Both the position numbers and the translations under genes were made by a program. Below, one piece after another: positions 1 to 8,578 of a stretch of 24,739 nucleotides of DNA. The notes beneath the pieces were generated by a model, which saw nothing but the letters and a program-made list of their open reading frames with translations, searched no databases and was not told the DNA's origin. How positions within the stretch are numbered: the stretch's first letter is position 1; each line of letters begins with the position of its first letter. This stretch comes from Smittium culicis (Eukaryota; Kickxellomycota; Harpellomycetes; Harpellales; Legeriomycetaceae), in NCBI GenBank assembly GCA_001970855.1, contig LSSN01002711.1, forward strand, positions 1 to 24,739. Reading direction: 5' to 3'.

Positions 1-840
1 CAGCTAAGAATAGTGGCTTGTTATGTTTGCTTACCCGTTTGACGATCTCAGTGAAAAGCGTCATATATTTACAAGGCTAAAATCGTATAGTACCTATTCA
101 AATGAGCAATAATCACAGTCTGCACTCCAAATATCTGGACCATGATGAAATTAACCTTATTTCTTCATAAGTAGATAGATATGCTTAAAGTTTCTAAAAC
201 TCCAACGTAACGAAGTAGTATTTGGGGCTATAAATTAGTTAGAGCATAAAAGGACTTGTTGAATCGTAGCAGAAATCCAGAAAAAATGCAGTGTTCGATA
301 AGGGGTGGAAATGAAGGCCTATGTCCACTAATCAACGCTCATATTATATTCATCGATTTGAATCGAAATCTATTGGCTATAACAGCCATTTATTGGTTGG
401 TTAGCGATAGTTGTGATGGCGAGACAAATAATCAGAAAAATTTTTTTTTAAATGGGCATGATATCTATTGGACAGTCGCCTCGATGCATTGTTGAGTTCT
501 TGAAATGTATTAGCCGCTGGGTAATATCAACCTGAAATTACGAGTGATCATTGGATAAGTATACTTAGAATATGAAGGGGAGCTGCTATTGGTGAAGGAG
601 AATCTGGTAGAGGACCTCGATACTAGATATTGATATTGTTTAATCAGCCAATAAGATCAGATATTTTCAATCTTGTAGCGGGATCGAGTGGACTTGATTA
701 AAGAATATGATTGAATGGGCTTAATCCAGCAATGGGATTAAATAAGCGCTAACCCAGTTTTTATGGACATCAGCTTACTTTTTTGTTGCGGAACAGATGA
801 AGAGGTTAATCTTTCTGCTGGCTTAGAGATAAGATAAAAC
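1..840. other. Gene-free left edge, possibly an old decayed element
   Basis: I see no recognisable gene here. Reading frames on both strands are interrupted every 20-80 codons. The longest, 256-495 on the plus strand, encodes 79 residues with no motif I know. Base composition is less AT-biased than the spacer DNA elsewhere in the window, which would fit a decayed coding or transposon sequence, but no transposase, reverse transcriptase or terminal repeat can be pointed to. The short phrase attggttggtt near 391-402 resembles the ATTGG-rich spacer upstream of NIC96. Function unknown. Confidence 0.35.
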
Positions 841-900
841 AATAATAATAAAACCTTACTTTCCTTCCACCTCCCAAATTAAATCCGTCTCACTTCATAT

Positions 901-910
901 TATATAAATA
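901..910 (+). promoter_or_regulatory. TATA-like box of COX6
   Basis: TATATAAATA lies about 83 bases before the COX6 start codon. It follows a C/T-rich stretch (855-895) and precedes T- and A-runs that probably form the short leader. Its position and sequence fit a TATA element, but AT-rich DNA gives such matches by chance. Confidence 0.4.
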
Positions 911-992
911 CTATTTTTTTTTAAAAAAAGTTTTCTTTTAGACTCTGACAAAAAAAAGTTCCATTTCTTTTTACAAAAAAAAAATACTAAAT

Positions 993-1844
993 ATGAATCC
1001 CCTTCGATCACTAGTTGCCAGAAACATCGCCAGACCTGTTCTCACCAGATCTGCTGCTCCCTCTTTCGGTAAGTTTTCCCTCTATCCCGGCTCACCGCCT
1101 AATTAATCCTTCTTTACATTCTCTTGCATACTTATCAAACATCTCATACTTTTAACTCTTTTCTTTGCTTTTTTTTTTACACCGCACCTTCTATACTACC
1201 TTGCTTTTTTACATTTACATCTTACTCATTACCTTGTCATTTTTTCTTGATTCTAAATATCTTTTTTACGGCCAACTCAAATGTCGCCACCATTCTATTT
1301 ACTCGATAATACATTTTCTCCTACTCGCTCTAATTTGCCACAATTCTTCGCGTTTTCCCACAATCATCAATACATTTCTCAATTTATTTTCACTGCATAC
1401 CATTTTCTATATCTATTACAAGGATTCCCAAAAACCCTATAATTACTTCCTTCCCTCTTTGTTCACAAATTATAGCTGAATAACCATATATTTTATTTAC
1501 ATATATTAGCTGTCCAACAACGTCGTGCATACAGCGGTGAAGAAGAAACTTACGAACAATTCACTACCAGATACGTCAAATTTTTCGAAAACGTTGATGA
1601 GCAATTCGAACTCCGCCGTGGCTTGAACAACTGCTTCTCATACGATCTAGTACCTGACGTAACCATTTGCGAAGCTGCCCTAAGAGCCGCAAGACGCATC
1701 AACGACTACTCAACTGGTGTTCGCGTATTCGATGCCATCAAGTCTAAAGTTGAAACCAACTCCCAATACGTCCAGTACTTGGACGCCTTGAAGCCAGTTA
1801 AGGATGAACTTGGTATCCTCACCAAAGAAGAAATGAACATTTAA
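993..1844 (+). CDS. COX6: Cytochrome c oxidase subunit VI (COX6; animal COX5A), mitochondrial precursor
   Basis: Nuclear-encoded structural subunit of respiratory complex IV on the matrix side of the inner mitochondrial membrane. The coding sequence is 993-1068 joined to 1510-1844. The intron (1069-1509, 441 bp) begins GTAAGT and ends TATTAG, and the split codon reads GCT (Ala26). The product is 136 aa. Residues 1-33 are rich in Arg, Ser and Ala with no acidic residue and end at QQRRAYSGEEE, a typical matrix presequence. The mature part carries family hallmarks: ETYEQFTTRYVKFFE, LNNCFSYDLVPD, LRAARRINDYSTGVRVFDA and YLDALKPVKDELGI. These track yeast Cox6 and mammalian COX5A almost word for word, and the length is normal. 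The start gives a proper presequence, and a C/T-rich leader with a TATA-like box precedes it. The gene converges on the NEPRO-like gene. Identification is firm. Confidence 0.95.
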
Positions 1845-1984
1845 GTGCCAATACTAACTCTTCAACCCACCCCCAAACTTTGGACCACCTTTTAAAAAAA
1901 TGTCCCAAACTTGATCACCCCCCCTCCCCAAATTAATTATTGCTGGCCTTTTATTTCATCTTTTTTAAAATTTAATTCCAGTCC

Positions 1985-1990
1985 AATAAA
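1985..1990 (+). terminator. COX6 polyadenylation signal AATAAA
   Basis: A perfect AATAAA lies 141 bases past the COX6 stop, followed by T-rich DNA. The opposing gene has its own AATAAA (plus strand TTTATT, 2028-2033), so the two transcripts end within a few tens of bases of each other. The context is consistent, but no transcript was seen. Confidence 0.45.
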
Positions 1991-2027
1991 CTCTTATATT
2001 CTACAATTTTTACCCTTTTTTAGCCTT

Positions 2028-2033
2028 TTTATT
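2028..2033 (-). terminator. NEPRO-like gene polyadenylation signal AATAAA
   Basis: Minus-strand AATAAA about 80 bases beyond the stop of the NEPRO-like gene. It faces the COX6 signal, giving a tail-to-tail arrangement with abutting 3' ends. Confidence 0.4.
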
Positions 2034-2112
2034 ATACATTTTTAATTTTTGGAAACACTTTTAAATTTAATCAAAAAGAAAAATAGCGTGGTTATCTAAT
2101 TATAAGTATGTT

Positions 2113-3618
2113 TTATACTGGATCGCCCAGGTCCTCATCGTCATCGCCTCCATAGCCAAGCCCATTACTTAATCCTCCTACATGCGGAATCGTACCACTC
2201 CCATTGCTCGCTAGAACAGCAGATCCGCTTGAAATTTCATCTAACTTGCTCAGTTTAGATGCTAATATATCTGATTCTACCTCAAGAATTGCCCCATTTA
2301 GTTGCTTCGAGCCGTCTCTAAGCTCATTGTTCGCAAACATCGACATTTGCTGCATCAGTCTATCGGCCAAGTCGGTAGGCGGCACAAGGAGCTCGCTAAT
2401 ACTGACCTCGTCTGCATCAAGCCCAAGTTCAGACGTACCTTTAGATCCGCTCTGATTATTTTTAGATTTTTTTTTTTTGATAAAAAATTAAAAAATTAAT
2501 GCAAAATATTAGTTTTTATATTCGATTTTTTCAGCACCTTGAAAAAAAAAAAAAAATAGAAATGAAAAGGCTTACAGGCAAGTTCGGGATCCATTCAGCA
2601 AGGAGCGCGTACAGCGCGCATAGTTCGTCGATCATGACTTGGTTCAACGTGAATATCCTGCTAACAAGCCCGCACACAACAAGACTCAAGTTCATGAACA
2701 GCAGGTTATGCACCTGCTCCATAAACATACTGTACGACCGCAAGCAAATATCTCTAATCTTTGGTATTTTTTCAGAACCAAAAAATTTAAAAATTTAAAT
2801 ATATATATACATATAAACGTATACATCAATTATAAAGAGTGGAATAAGTGTTACCTTTATCTGCAATTTGACGATCTCAACGAGCCGCAGCGCTCGCGCA
2901 GCCATGAAATCTCTATCTGGCAAACACTCCCAGCTTCCACTCCTATCAATATCACACAATAAAAAAAAAAAAACAATCAACTTAATTAAAAAATCTCCAA
3001 AAATTAAAATAAACTCATTTGTTCATCACAATTATTTCAAAAAGAAAAAACAAAAACTCAATCACATTTCACTTGCATTCCATAGAAAAAAAAAAAAACT
3101 TACTTTTGCTTATTCGAAGATTCATTGTAAAACGAATCTTGTAATTCTGCCATTATCGAAACCACATTACAATCGCCGAACCTCCTAACTAGTTTCCTCA
3201 GCTTTTTTTTTTTTTTAAAGAAATAAATAAAGGTTTATTAAATAAGGAGAATGAACGAGTATGGCGTGCATGAAATACATACCTGGAAGAGCTGCTTGAA
3301 CGCCTTCGAGTTTTTTTGCTGGAACCTGTGCTTATCTGTTATCTTGACAAGGATCGTATACTCGTTTATTAGCAATTCGCTCTCCGCATGTCGCTTATAG
3401 TAGCTCAGCTTGTTCAGATTCTTCAGGTGATTGTACCCGCCTTCTTCGCCTAGACCCGCAATCTCTTGAACTTGAGCTTTTTTCTTCTTATTCTTACTCT
3501 TCTTCGATTGCTTCTGTTGATCGCTTTTATCAGCCGCTGCTTGCTGCTCGTATTCCTGCCTAGATATCTTTTTACATTTAGGACCCGTCCACTTATTATT
3601 CGATATGGAATGGATCAT
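2113..3618 (-). CDS. NEPRO: NEPRO/RMP1-family nucleolar protein (RNase MRP-associated, putative)
   Basis: Assembled from five exons: 3618-3283, 3201-3104, 2942-2855, 2758-2576 and 2451-2113. All junctions keep frame and the product is 347 aa. Donors are GTATGT, GTAAGT, GTAACA and GTAAGC. Two acceptors end in AAAG. Residues 35-48 are a lysine-rich nucleolar-type stretch. Residues 85-120 hold INEYTIL...KNSKAFKQLFQLRKLVRRF. Residues 193-210 hold LLFMNLSLVVCGLVSRIF, followed by a helix ending in ALYALLAEW. These two blocks, in this order, match the animal NEPRO N-terminal domain (KNSK-F--L-Q and LN--MVGLVSRLW-L) and resemble yeast Rmp1, a subunit of RNase MRP, which cleaves pre-rRNA. The C-terminus ends in a Gly-rich and then acidic tail (YGGDDDEDLGDP). 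The family call rests on remembered motif similarity; the exon model on frame and splice sites. The exon 2 acceptor is the weakest point. Confidence 0.7.
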
Positions 3619-3886
3619 TTTGTTTTTTTGATAGTTTATTTTATTATAATAGCATAGAAATGTACATTTATTGTATATACAATCAGTCAATTCTAAGTAT
3701 ACTTAAAAAAATAAAAAATGCTGCATTAGACTCCAATTGCAGAAAAAAAATTTCTAAAAAAAAAAAAAGTAGTATTTTTTATCCTCAAGTCGTGCGTGGG
3801 ATTGGTTGGCATATAAAGCCAGAACAATATTTATCGAAAAGTCGAGGAGAATAAATGGATTGATTGGCTCTACGCAATAGGGATAG

Positions 3887-4647
3887 TTAATTTTCAGAGT
3901 CGATCTGGAACGTCATTGGCCCGTCATTTTCTAAGGATACTTCCATCATTGCACCAAACTCGCCGGTCTGGACACTCTTCTCCCCAAGCCTGGCGCGCAG
4001 TTGGGATATCAAACGATCAAACATCGGTCTCGACTGGCTCCCTTTCATCGCATCGTGGAAGTCGGGTTTGTTCCCTTTAACCGTCTTTCCAAGGAGAGTG
4101 AATTGCGAAACTAAGCAGTACAAACAACTTTAAATTATAGCAGTAGGGCATAAGCACAGAAATAAGTATACTAGCTCCACTTGCTAAATGAAAAAATAAA
4201 TATCCCGATCGCCACCTATCTGTTTAAAAAAAAAACACATTCTAGATTTACTAGAAGTTTAAAACTCAGTTACCGCAAAGTATCTCCAAATTCGATTCTA
4301 AAACGGACGCTTTCTTTTCCGGGCCATCAAATATCGGCGCGTTCAGTAGCTGTTCGCTCATAAAGTCTATGTCATTCTCAGTGTCGCGAACTGATATACC
4401 TATTAGTGCAAGCATACCCCTTTTTATCTCGCCAACAACGTTCCCGTCAACTAAATAAAATCAGCAGCATGAAATTATACCATATACTTTAATTTGGATA
4501 TGAATATGAAAGAAAAGTTCAACTTTATTCAAATAAACTTTTACCCCAACAACTCTATTTTTGTTGATATGTTTTTGTTGCTATATTTTTTTTTTGACTT
4601 TTACCTGTAACTTTGGCCCATTTCACTCGCTGAATAACTGCTTTCAT
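3887..4647 (-). CDS. DTD1: D-aminoacyl-tRNA deacylase
   Basis: Removes D-amino acids (and glycine mischarged onto tRNA-Ala) from tRNAs in the cytosol, a chiral proofreading step of translation. Three exons, 4647-4605, 4450-4274 and 4110-3887, give 147 aa, the usual length for the family. Splice sites are GTAAAA/TTTAG and GTAACT/CTTAG, and both split codons restore Val. The start MKAVIQRVKWAKVTVDG matches the conserved N-terminus. The two active-site motifs that meet across the dimer are present: VSQFTL (residues 74-79) and NDGPMT (135-140), the Gly-cisPro motif that rejects L-aminoacyl-tRNA. FGAMMEVSL lies just before the second motif. The usual LNLRLF segment is diverged here to LNAPIF. The gene is divergent from HROB and lies 268 bp upstream of the NEPRO-like gene on the same strand. 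Identification is firm. Confidence 0.94.
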
Positions 4648-5436
4648 TATGCCTATTCTAATCCAAAAGACCAACATTAAATTTAACAAAAAGAATATAT
4701 TTACTGTATATATATATGAAATAGATGTTTATTATACAAAGAAAAAGCTCCAGGCTAAAAAAAAAAAATGAAATGTGTCCCTATTGTATGTTAATGTTGA
4801 TGTATAATCAATGATTAAGAATAGGTAAATCAGGATTTTTACTTAATATAATCTTTTCCTTTGAATATTTAATAACCGTCGAAATTCGCCAAGTACTCGA
4901 TATCAGAAGTTTCTATGCAAAATCTATAGCAGCCATAAATTGAATATTTATAACCCTAAATTATTATATACTCTTTCGATCGCTAAACCAAAAACTCGAT
5001 AAATAAAATGCAACCAAGATTTCAAAGTCTCGGTTTTAAGCAGTTAACAATTGGCTACATTTTACTGAGTTGTAATTTTTTTTAGGCAAATAATACATTC
5101 TTTATTTTACTTTCGATGTCTATTGGGCTAAAATATTTATTCCGCAGATTATATACATCTATTGGTAGATTTACATAGTTAATACAATACTGTATACAAT
5201 TCTGGCGAATTATTATTTATATAAAACTAAAAAATCATAAACTATTTAAAATAAAATTCTGCAACTATTTAGCGCAATTTTTACAGATATCGAAAACTAT
5301 TTTAACTCCGTAAAGTTCTACCTCTGTGTATATAACTAACCCGCGCATTAATAAAAAACCCCCTGTTCACGAATATAATAACATACAAATATATCCTGAT
5401 ATACCCCACCCCCTCTCTAATAATAGAACGTAAAAT
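4648..5436. promoter_or_regulatory. Shared upstream region of DTD1 and HROB
   Basis: 789 bp separate the two divergent start codons. It is strongly AT-rich, with A/T runs and a TATATATATA run near 4708-4717 on the DTD1 side. A C/T-rich patch (5404-5420) directly precedes the HROB ATG, as seen before the COX6 start. No open frame of note, RNA gene or clear factor site was found. It probably acts as a bidirectional promoter. Confidence 0.45.
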
Positions 5437-7750
5437 ATGGTAAATCATCAAACTATAATACTGTTTAGTTTTAAATTAAAAGCTTTTTTTATTTAAATCA
5501 ACAGGCGCTTGAAAATGCATTCGAGAAATTTAAAAATAGATTAAAAAACCAAACTATTAGCCAAACCTCTCAGATAGAAAAGGTATTGATATAAAAAAAA
5601 AGCCTCTTATAATTACCAAATCTTATACAAAATCACTTCAATATCACAAGTTTTTGCATTAATAACTATAAATATTAGAAAGAACAAGAAGATTCTATTC
5701 CTGATATCGATTTTGACCTAGAAGACATAACTGATTTTGAATTAATCGATACTTTAACCCAAAATCAAACCTTGACCGGCTCTTCAATAGACTTGAACTC
5801 TCACAACTCTTTCTCAGAAAGCTCAAACAATAAAGAAATAAACCATACTGATCAAAAATCACAACAAAGCAGCAACATAAACAATCTTGGCTTTTTAAAT
5901 CAAGTCTCGCCACCAGATTCTAGTTCTATTGCCAATTTTCCCAATTCTTCTAAAGAAATCAAGCCTGAAATAGTCACTGGAATGCCATTAACCACCGCTG
6001 ATAGTAGCAAAATATCAGAAATCAGTCAACAACTAGACTTTGACTTTGAATTAGACGGCCTCGATGAAATTTTTCAAATTGATGATGAAGAAATAGAACT
6101 CTCAATTTCAAACTCTCAAGCGTATAGAAATAATGAATCTGCTGATACAGATAATAACTTTACATCAAATACACCCAAAAACGTAGAAACTACTATCACC
6201 AAACCTAAATCCACAGCTTTAGCTCATAACAAAAATAACTTGCAAAATTCCACACAAAATATCTATATTAAGCATAATATCACTAGTAAAGAGCCCTCTT
6301 TTAACAGTTCAAATATTCATAATATAAATTTAGACGCTTTTGACTCTCCCCCTCCTAAAAAGCATAAAAATTTTAACCAAAATAATACCTCAAATAGCTT
6401 TTCAAAATACCATCCTTCAAAATCTAACTCATTCGACTTTGTTACTCCTAAATCCCGCCCATCAAAAAATTCGTCCAGCCAATTCTCTACCCCTGTTCAA
6501 AATAGAAATAACCCCACAGTTAACTCAAGCTTCAACAAGAAATCTGGAAACTCAATTCAAAATCAAAACGTAGTCAAAGAGCACACAACTGTCACCAGTA
6601 TTATTAAATCGGCATCTAGATCTCTAGTATCCTCCGAAAGAGGGATTCCTGGTCCTGCAAATTTCTCCGGATCGACTAATGCATTATCTCGAAATAACAG
6701 TTCTCTGATAAATGATTCCGATTCTTTCGAACAAATTCAGATTAATAACGACAGCCCCGACCCTAAATACCAGGCATCTTTAGAAAAATCTTCCAATATA
6801 TCACTTATAAATGACCAAGACTTTGACTCAGTTGCTTGGAAATACCTTTTGAATGAATTCGACTTGCCTGAATACAAACGTAAGTCCCAATTATTGATTG
6901 ATTTACACAATTTGCTTCAAAAAATAAAAAAATTATTAAACGTACTCAGCACCAGATCTTTTTAAAAAATGCACCTTTATTTAATAATTCAAAAATATAT
7001 TATACAAAAAAACGAATAAATAGCATCGACGCTTGCTAATATTGATACTAGCTTGGAATACTTTCAATGGAACATTCAAAGAGCAACGCTAGTAGAATCT
7101 CCACGACTTATTCCCTATCTATTAGTATTAGTCAATGAATATCACCCTGCTGACATTGATTCTGCAGCTACGTTAATTGATCCCACAGGTAAATAAAAAA
7201 GTGCAATTTAATAAAATCTTTTTTTCTTTTTATTTTCACAATATTTTTTTCCCATAGATGAATTAAAGTCTTTTAATTCATCGGCTTTATACCAACGAAA
7301 AGCATCAATTTTTTTTTTTAATCATGAATTAGGCGAAATATCAGCATCGATTCATCACGGATTCTTTCAAGTCCGTGGTAATAGCTTAACTGTAGGCTCA
7401 TCGATTCTTTTAAAAAATGTAACATCTCCTTTTTTTTTTATTCATTTAAACTCGCACGCTTCAACTAGAATTCGCAGTTTCTATCACTCCATATAAAAAA
7501 AACTTTTTTTTTGTATTTTTATATCTTTTCATTACCTTTTTTTATTTTTTATTTTGAAAATTAGTGTGATTTTGATTCTGTTTACTTTAATAATTGAATT
7601 TTTTTATATATAAAAAAAAAGGTTCCAGTAATGAAAGCCCGTGACGGATCATCGTACTTGGTTATGACGGCCAAAAACACTGTTAAAGTTTTCACACCAA
7701 ACTATGATATCTCTGGGCAACATCTCGGATCTGCTATCAACATACCTTAA
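5437..7750 (+). CDS. HROB: HROB-family protein (homologous recombination OB-fold protein; DUF4539)
   Basis: HROB proteins recruit and activate the MCM8-MCM9 helicase at recombination intermediates in the nucleus. Exons: 5437-5439, 5505-5582, 5679-6879, 7024-7188, 7333-7418, 7622-7750, giving 553 aa. Residues about 30-400 are disordered, Ser/Asn-rich, with two acidic hydrophobic patches (DIDFDLEDITDFEL, 36-49; DFDFELDGLDEIF, 147-159) of the kind that bind RPA or partners, and a PPPKKHK nuclear signal (251-257). The C-terminal OB fold is the diagnostic part: W-KYLLNEFDL, LIPYLLVLVNEY, DPT/GEISASIHHG (480 on), GSSILLKN, YLVMTAKNTVKVF. These line up in order with vertebrate HROB (DPTGEM-G-HR, GSVLLLK, YLNVT-NN). 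The start codon is inferred: ATG immediately followed by GTAAAT, since the next exon has no in-frame ATG. An upstream acceptor at 7257 would add 25 residues. The family call is good; the first exon is less certain. Confidence 0.82.
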
Positions 7751-7807
7751 ACTCCACCACGGCATCTCCTCATTAAAGATAAAAGTTTTTTTTTTTTTAT
7801 GTGTGAA

Positions 7808-7813
7808 AATAAA
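7808..7813 (+). terminator. HROB polyadenylation signal AATAAA
   Basis: Perfect AATAAA 58 bases after the HROB stop, following a run of T residues (7787-7798). Position and motif fit a fungal poly(A) signal. Confidence 0.45.
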
Positions 7814-8443
7814 TTCTTGAAAAGCATGAAAATGCTATCAGTTCCATAAATAAAATATGTATATTTAGAGATAGAAGTATAATGAAAGTTTATCTGCCAC
7901 CATTTAATCCGAACTGGTTATAATTAGCAAGTGCAAGACATAAATAACCTCATATTGTAAAACCCTTATGAAAACTAATACGTGTCCACCTTGTTTTAAA
8001 CCAAAGCTGAAATGATCAAAATTAACATTATGCATACAATAGTAATGATTTATTGTTACTTTTTAAATTATGGGGGCTCATTCTCTACAGTAAAAATCGA
8101 TAAAAATCAATAAAAACTATAAAAATAAACAGTTTGGAGGGAGTACGTTGAGCTGTTTTAAAGCTAATGTCATAAAAGCTATAAATTTATCTAATAGAAG
8201 AATGTGCATTTAAATAGTAAAAAAAAAAAAAAAACTTTCTGTCTAGATAAACAAAAAATATACGTTATAGAAAAGGGATTAATTATGTATATGGGAGATT
8301 CTACTGTGTAGAAGAACATTTTCTAATAATTTTTCCTTTGCACATATTTTATTTTAAACTTAAAATTTAGTTAGAATAAAACATCAAATGGATTAAACAG
8401 TTTAGACAAAAAAATCGCCTAACTAAAATTAACAAATAAAAAA

Positions 8444-8473
8444 CCTAGGGAAAAAAGTTCCTCTTACCCTAGG
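8444..8473. repeat. Short hairpin CCTAGGG...CCCTAGG
   Basis: A perfect 7-bp inverted repeat (8444-8450 and 8467-8473) with a 16-base loop, in otherwise AT-only DNA about 105 bases downstream of the NIC96 stop. It is probably just past or near the end of the NIC96 transcript. Possible 3'-end or terminator structure; role unknown. Confidence 0.5.
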
Positions 8474-8531
8474 ATTCTTCCATAAATATTTTTGGGATAG
8501 GGGTGAAAAATAGGTGAAAAAAAAAAGTTCA

Positions 8532-8541
8532 TTTATTTATT
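8532..8541 (-). terminator. NIC96 polyadenylation signals (two overlapping AATAAA)
   Basis: Plus strand TTTATTTATT reads as two overlapping minus-strand AATAAA hexamers about 40 bases after the NIC96 stop codon, a usual distance for cleavage and polyadenylation signals. Confidence 0.5.
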
Positions 8542-8578
8542 AACTAGAAAAAAGAGATAAGAGTATGCGAAATTAAGG

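Larger units (their letters stand above)
7751..8578. other. Convergent spacer between HROB and NIC96
   Basis: Both genes end into this 828-bp AT-rich spacer. It holds an AATAAA for HROB (7808-7813, 58 bases past its stop), a minus-strand AATAAA pair for NIC96 (8532-8541) and a small hairpin (8444-8473). No open frame or RNA gene was recognised. Confidence 0.6.

Noticed and set aside
2204..2798. Plus-strand frames in 2204-2798
   Set aside because: They are antisense to NEPRO-like exons and show no recognisable motif.
3104..3153. A separate small gene starting at the ATG at 3153 (MAELQDSF...)
   Set aside because: Extending the exon upstream to the AAAG acceptor at 3203 joins the preceding exon in frame and creates the NEPRO-type KNSKAFKQLFQLRKLVRRF block, so it is an internal exon.
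5772..6965. A 397-codon intronless gene ending at 6965
   Set aside because: It is the large third exon of HROB. The donor AAAC/GTAAGT at 6880 and the in-frame downstream exons carry the diagnostic OB fold.
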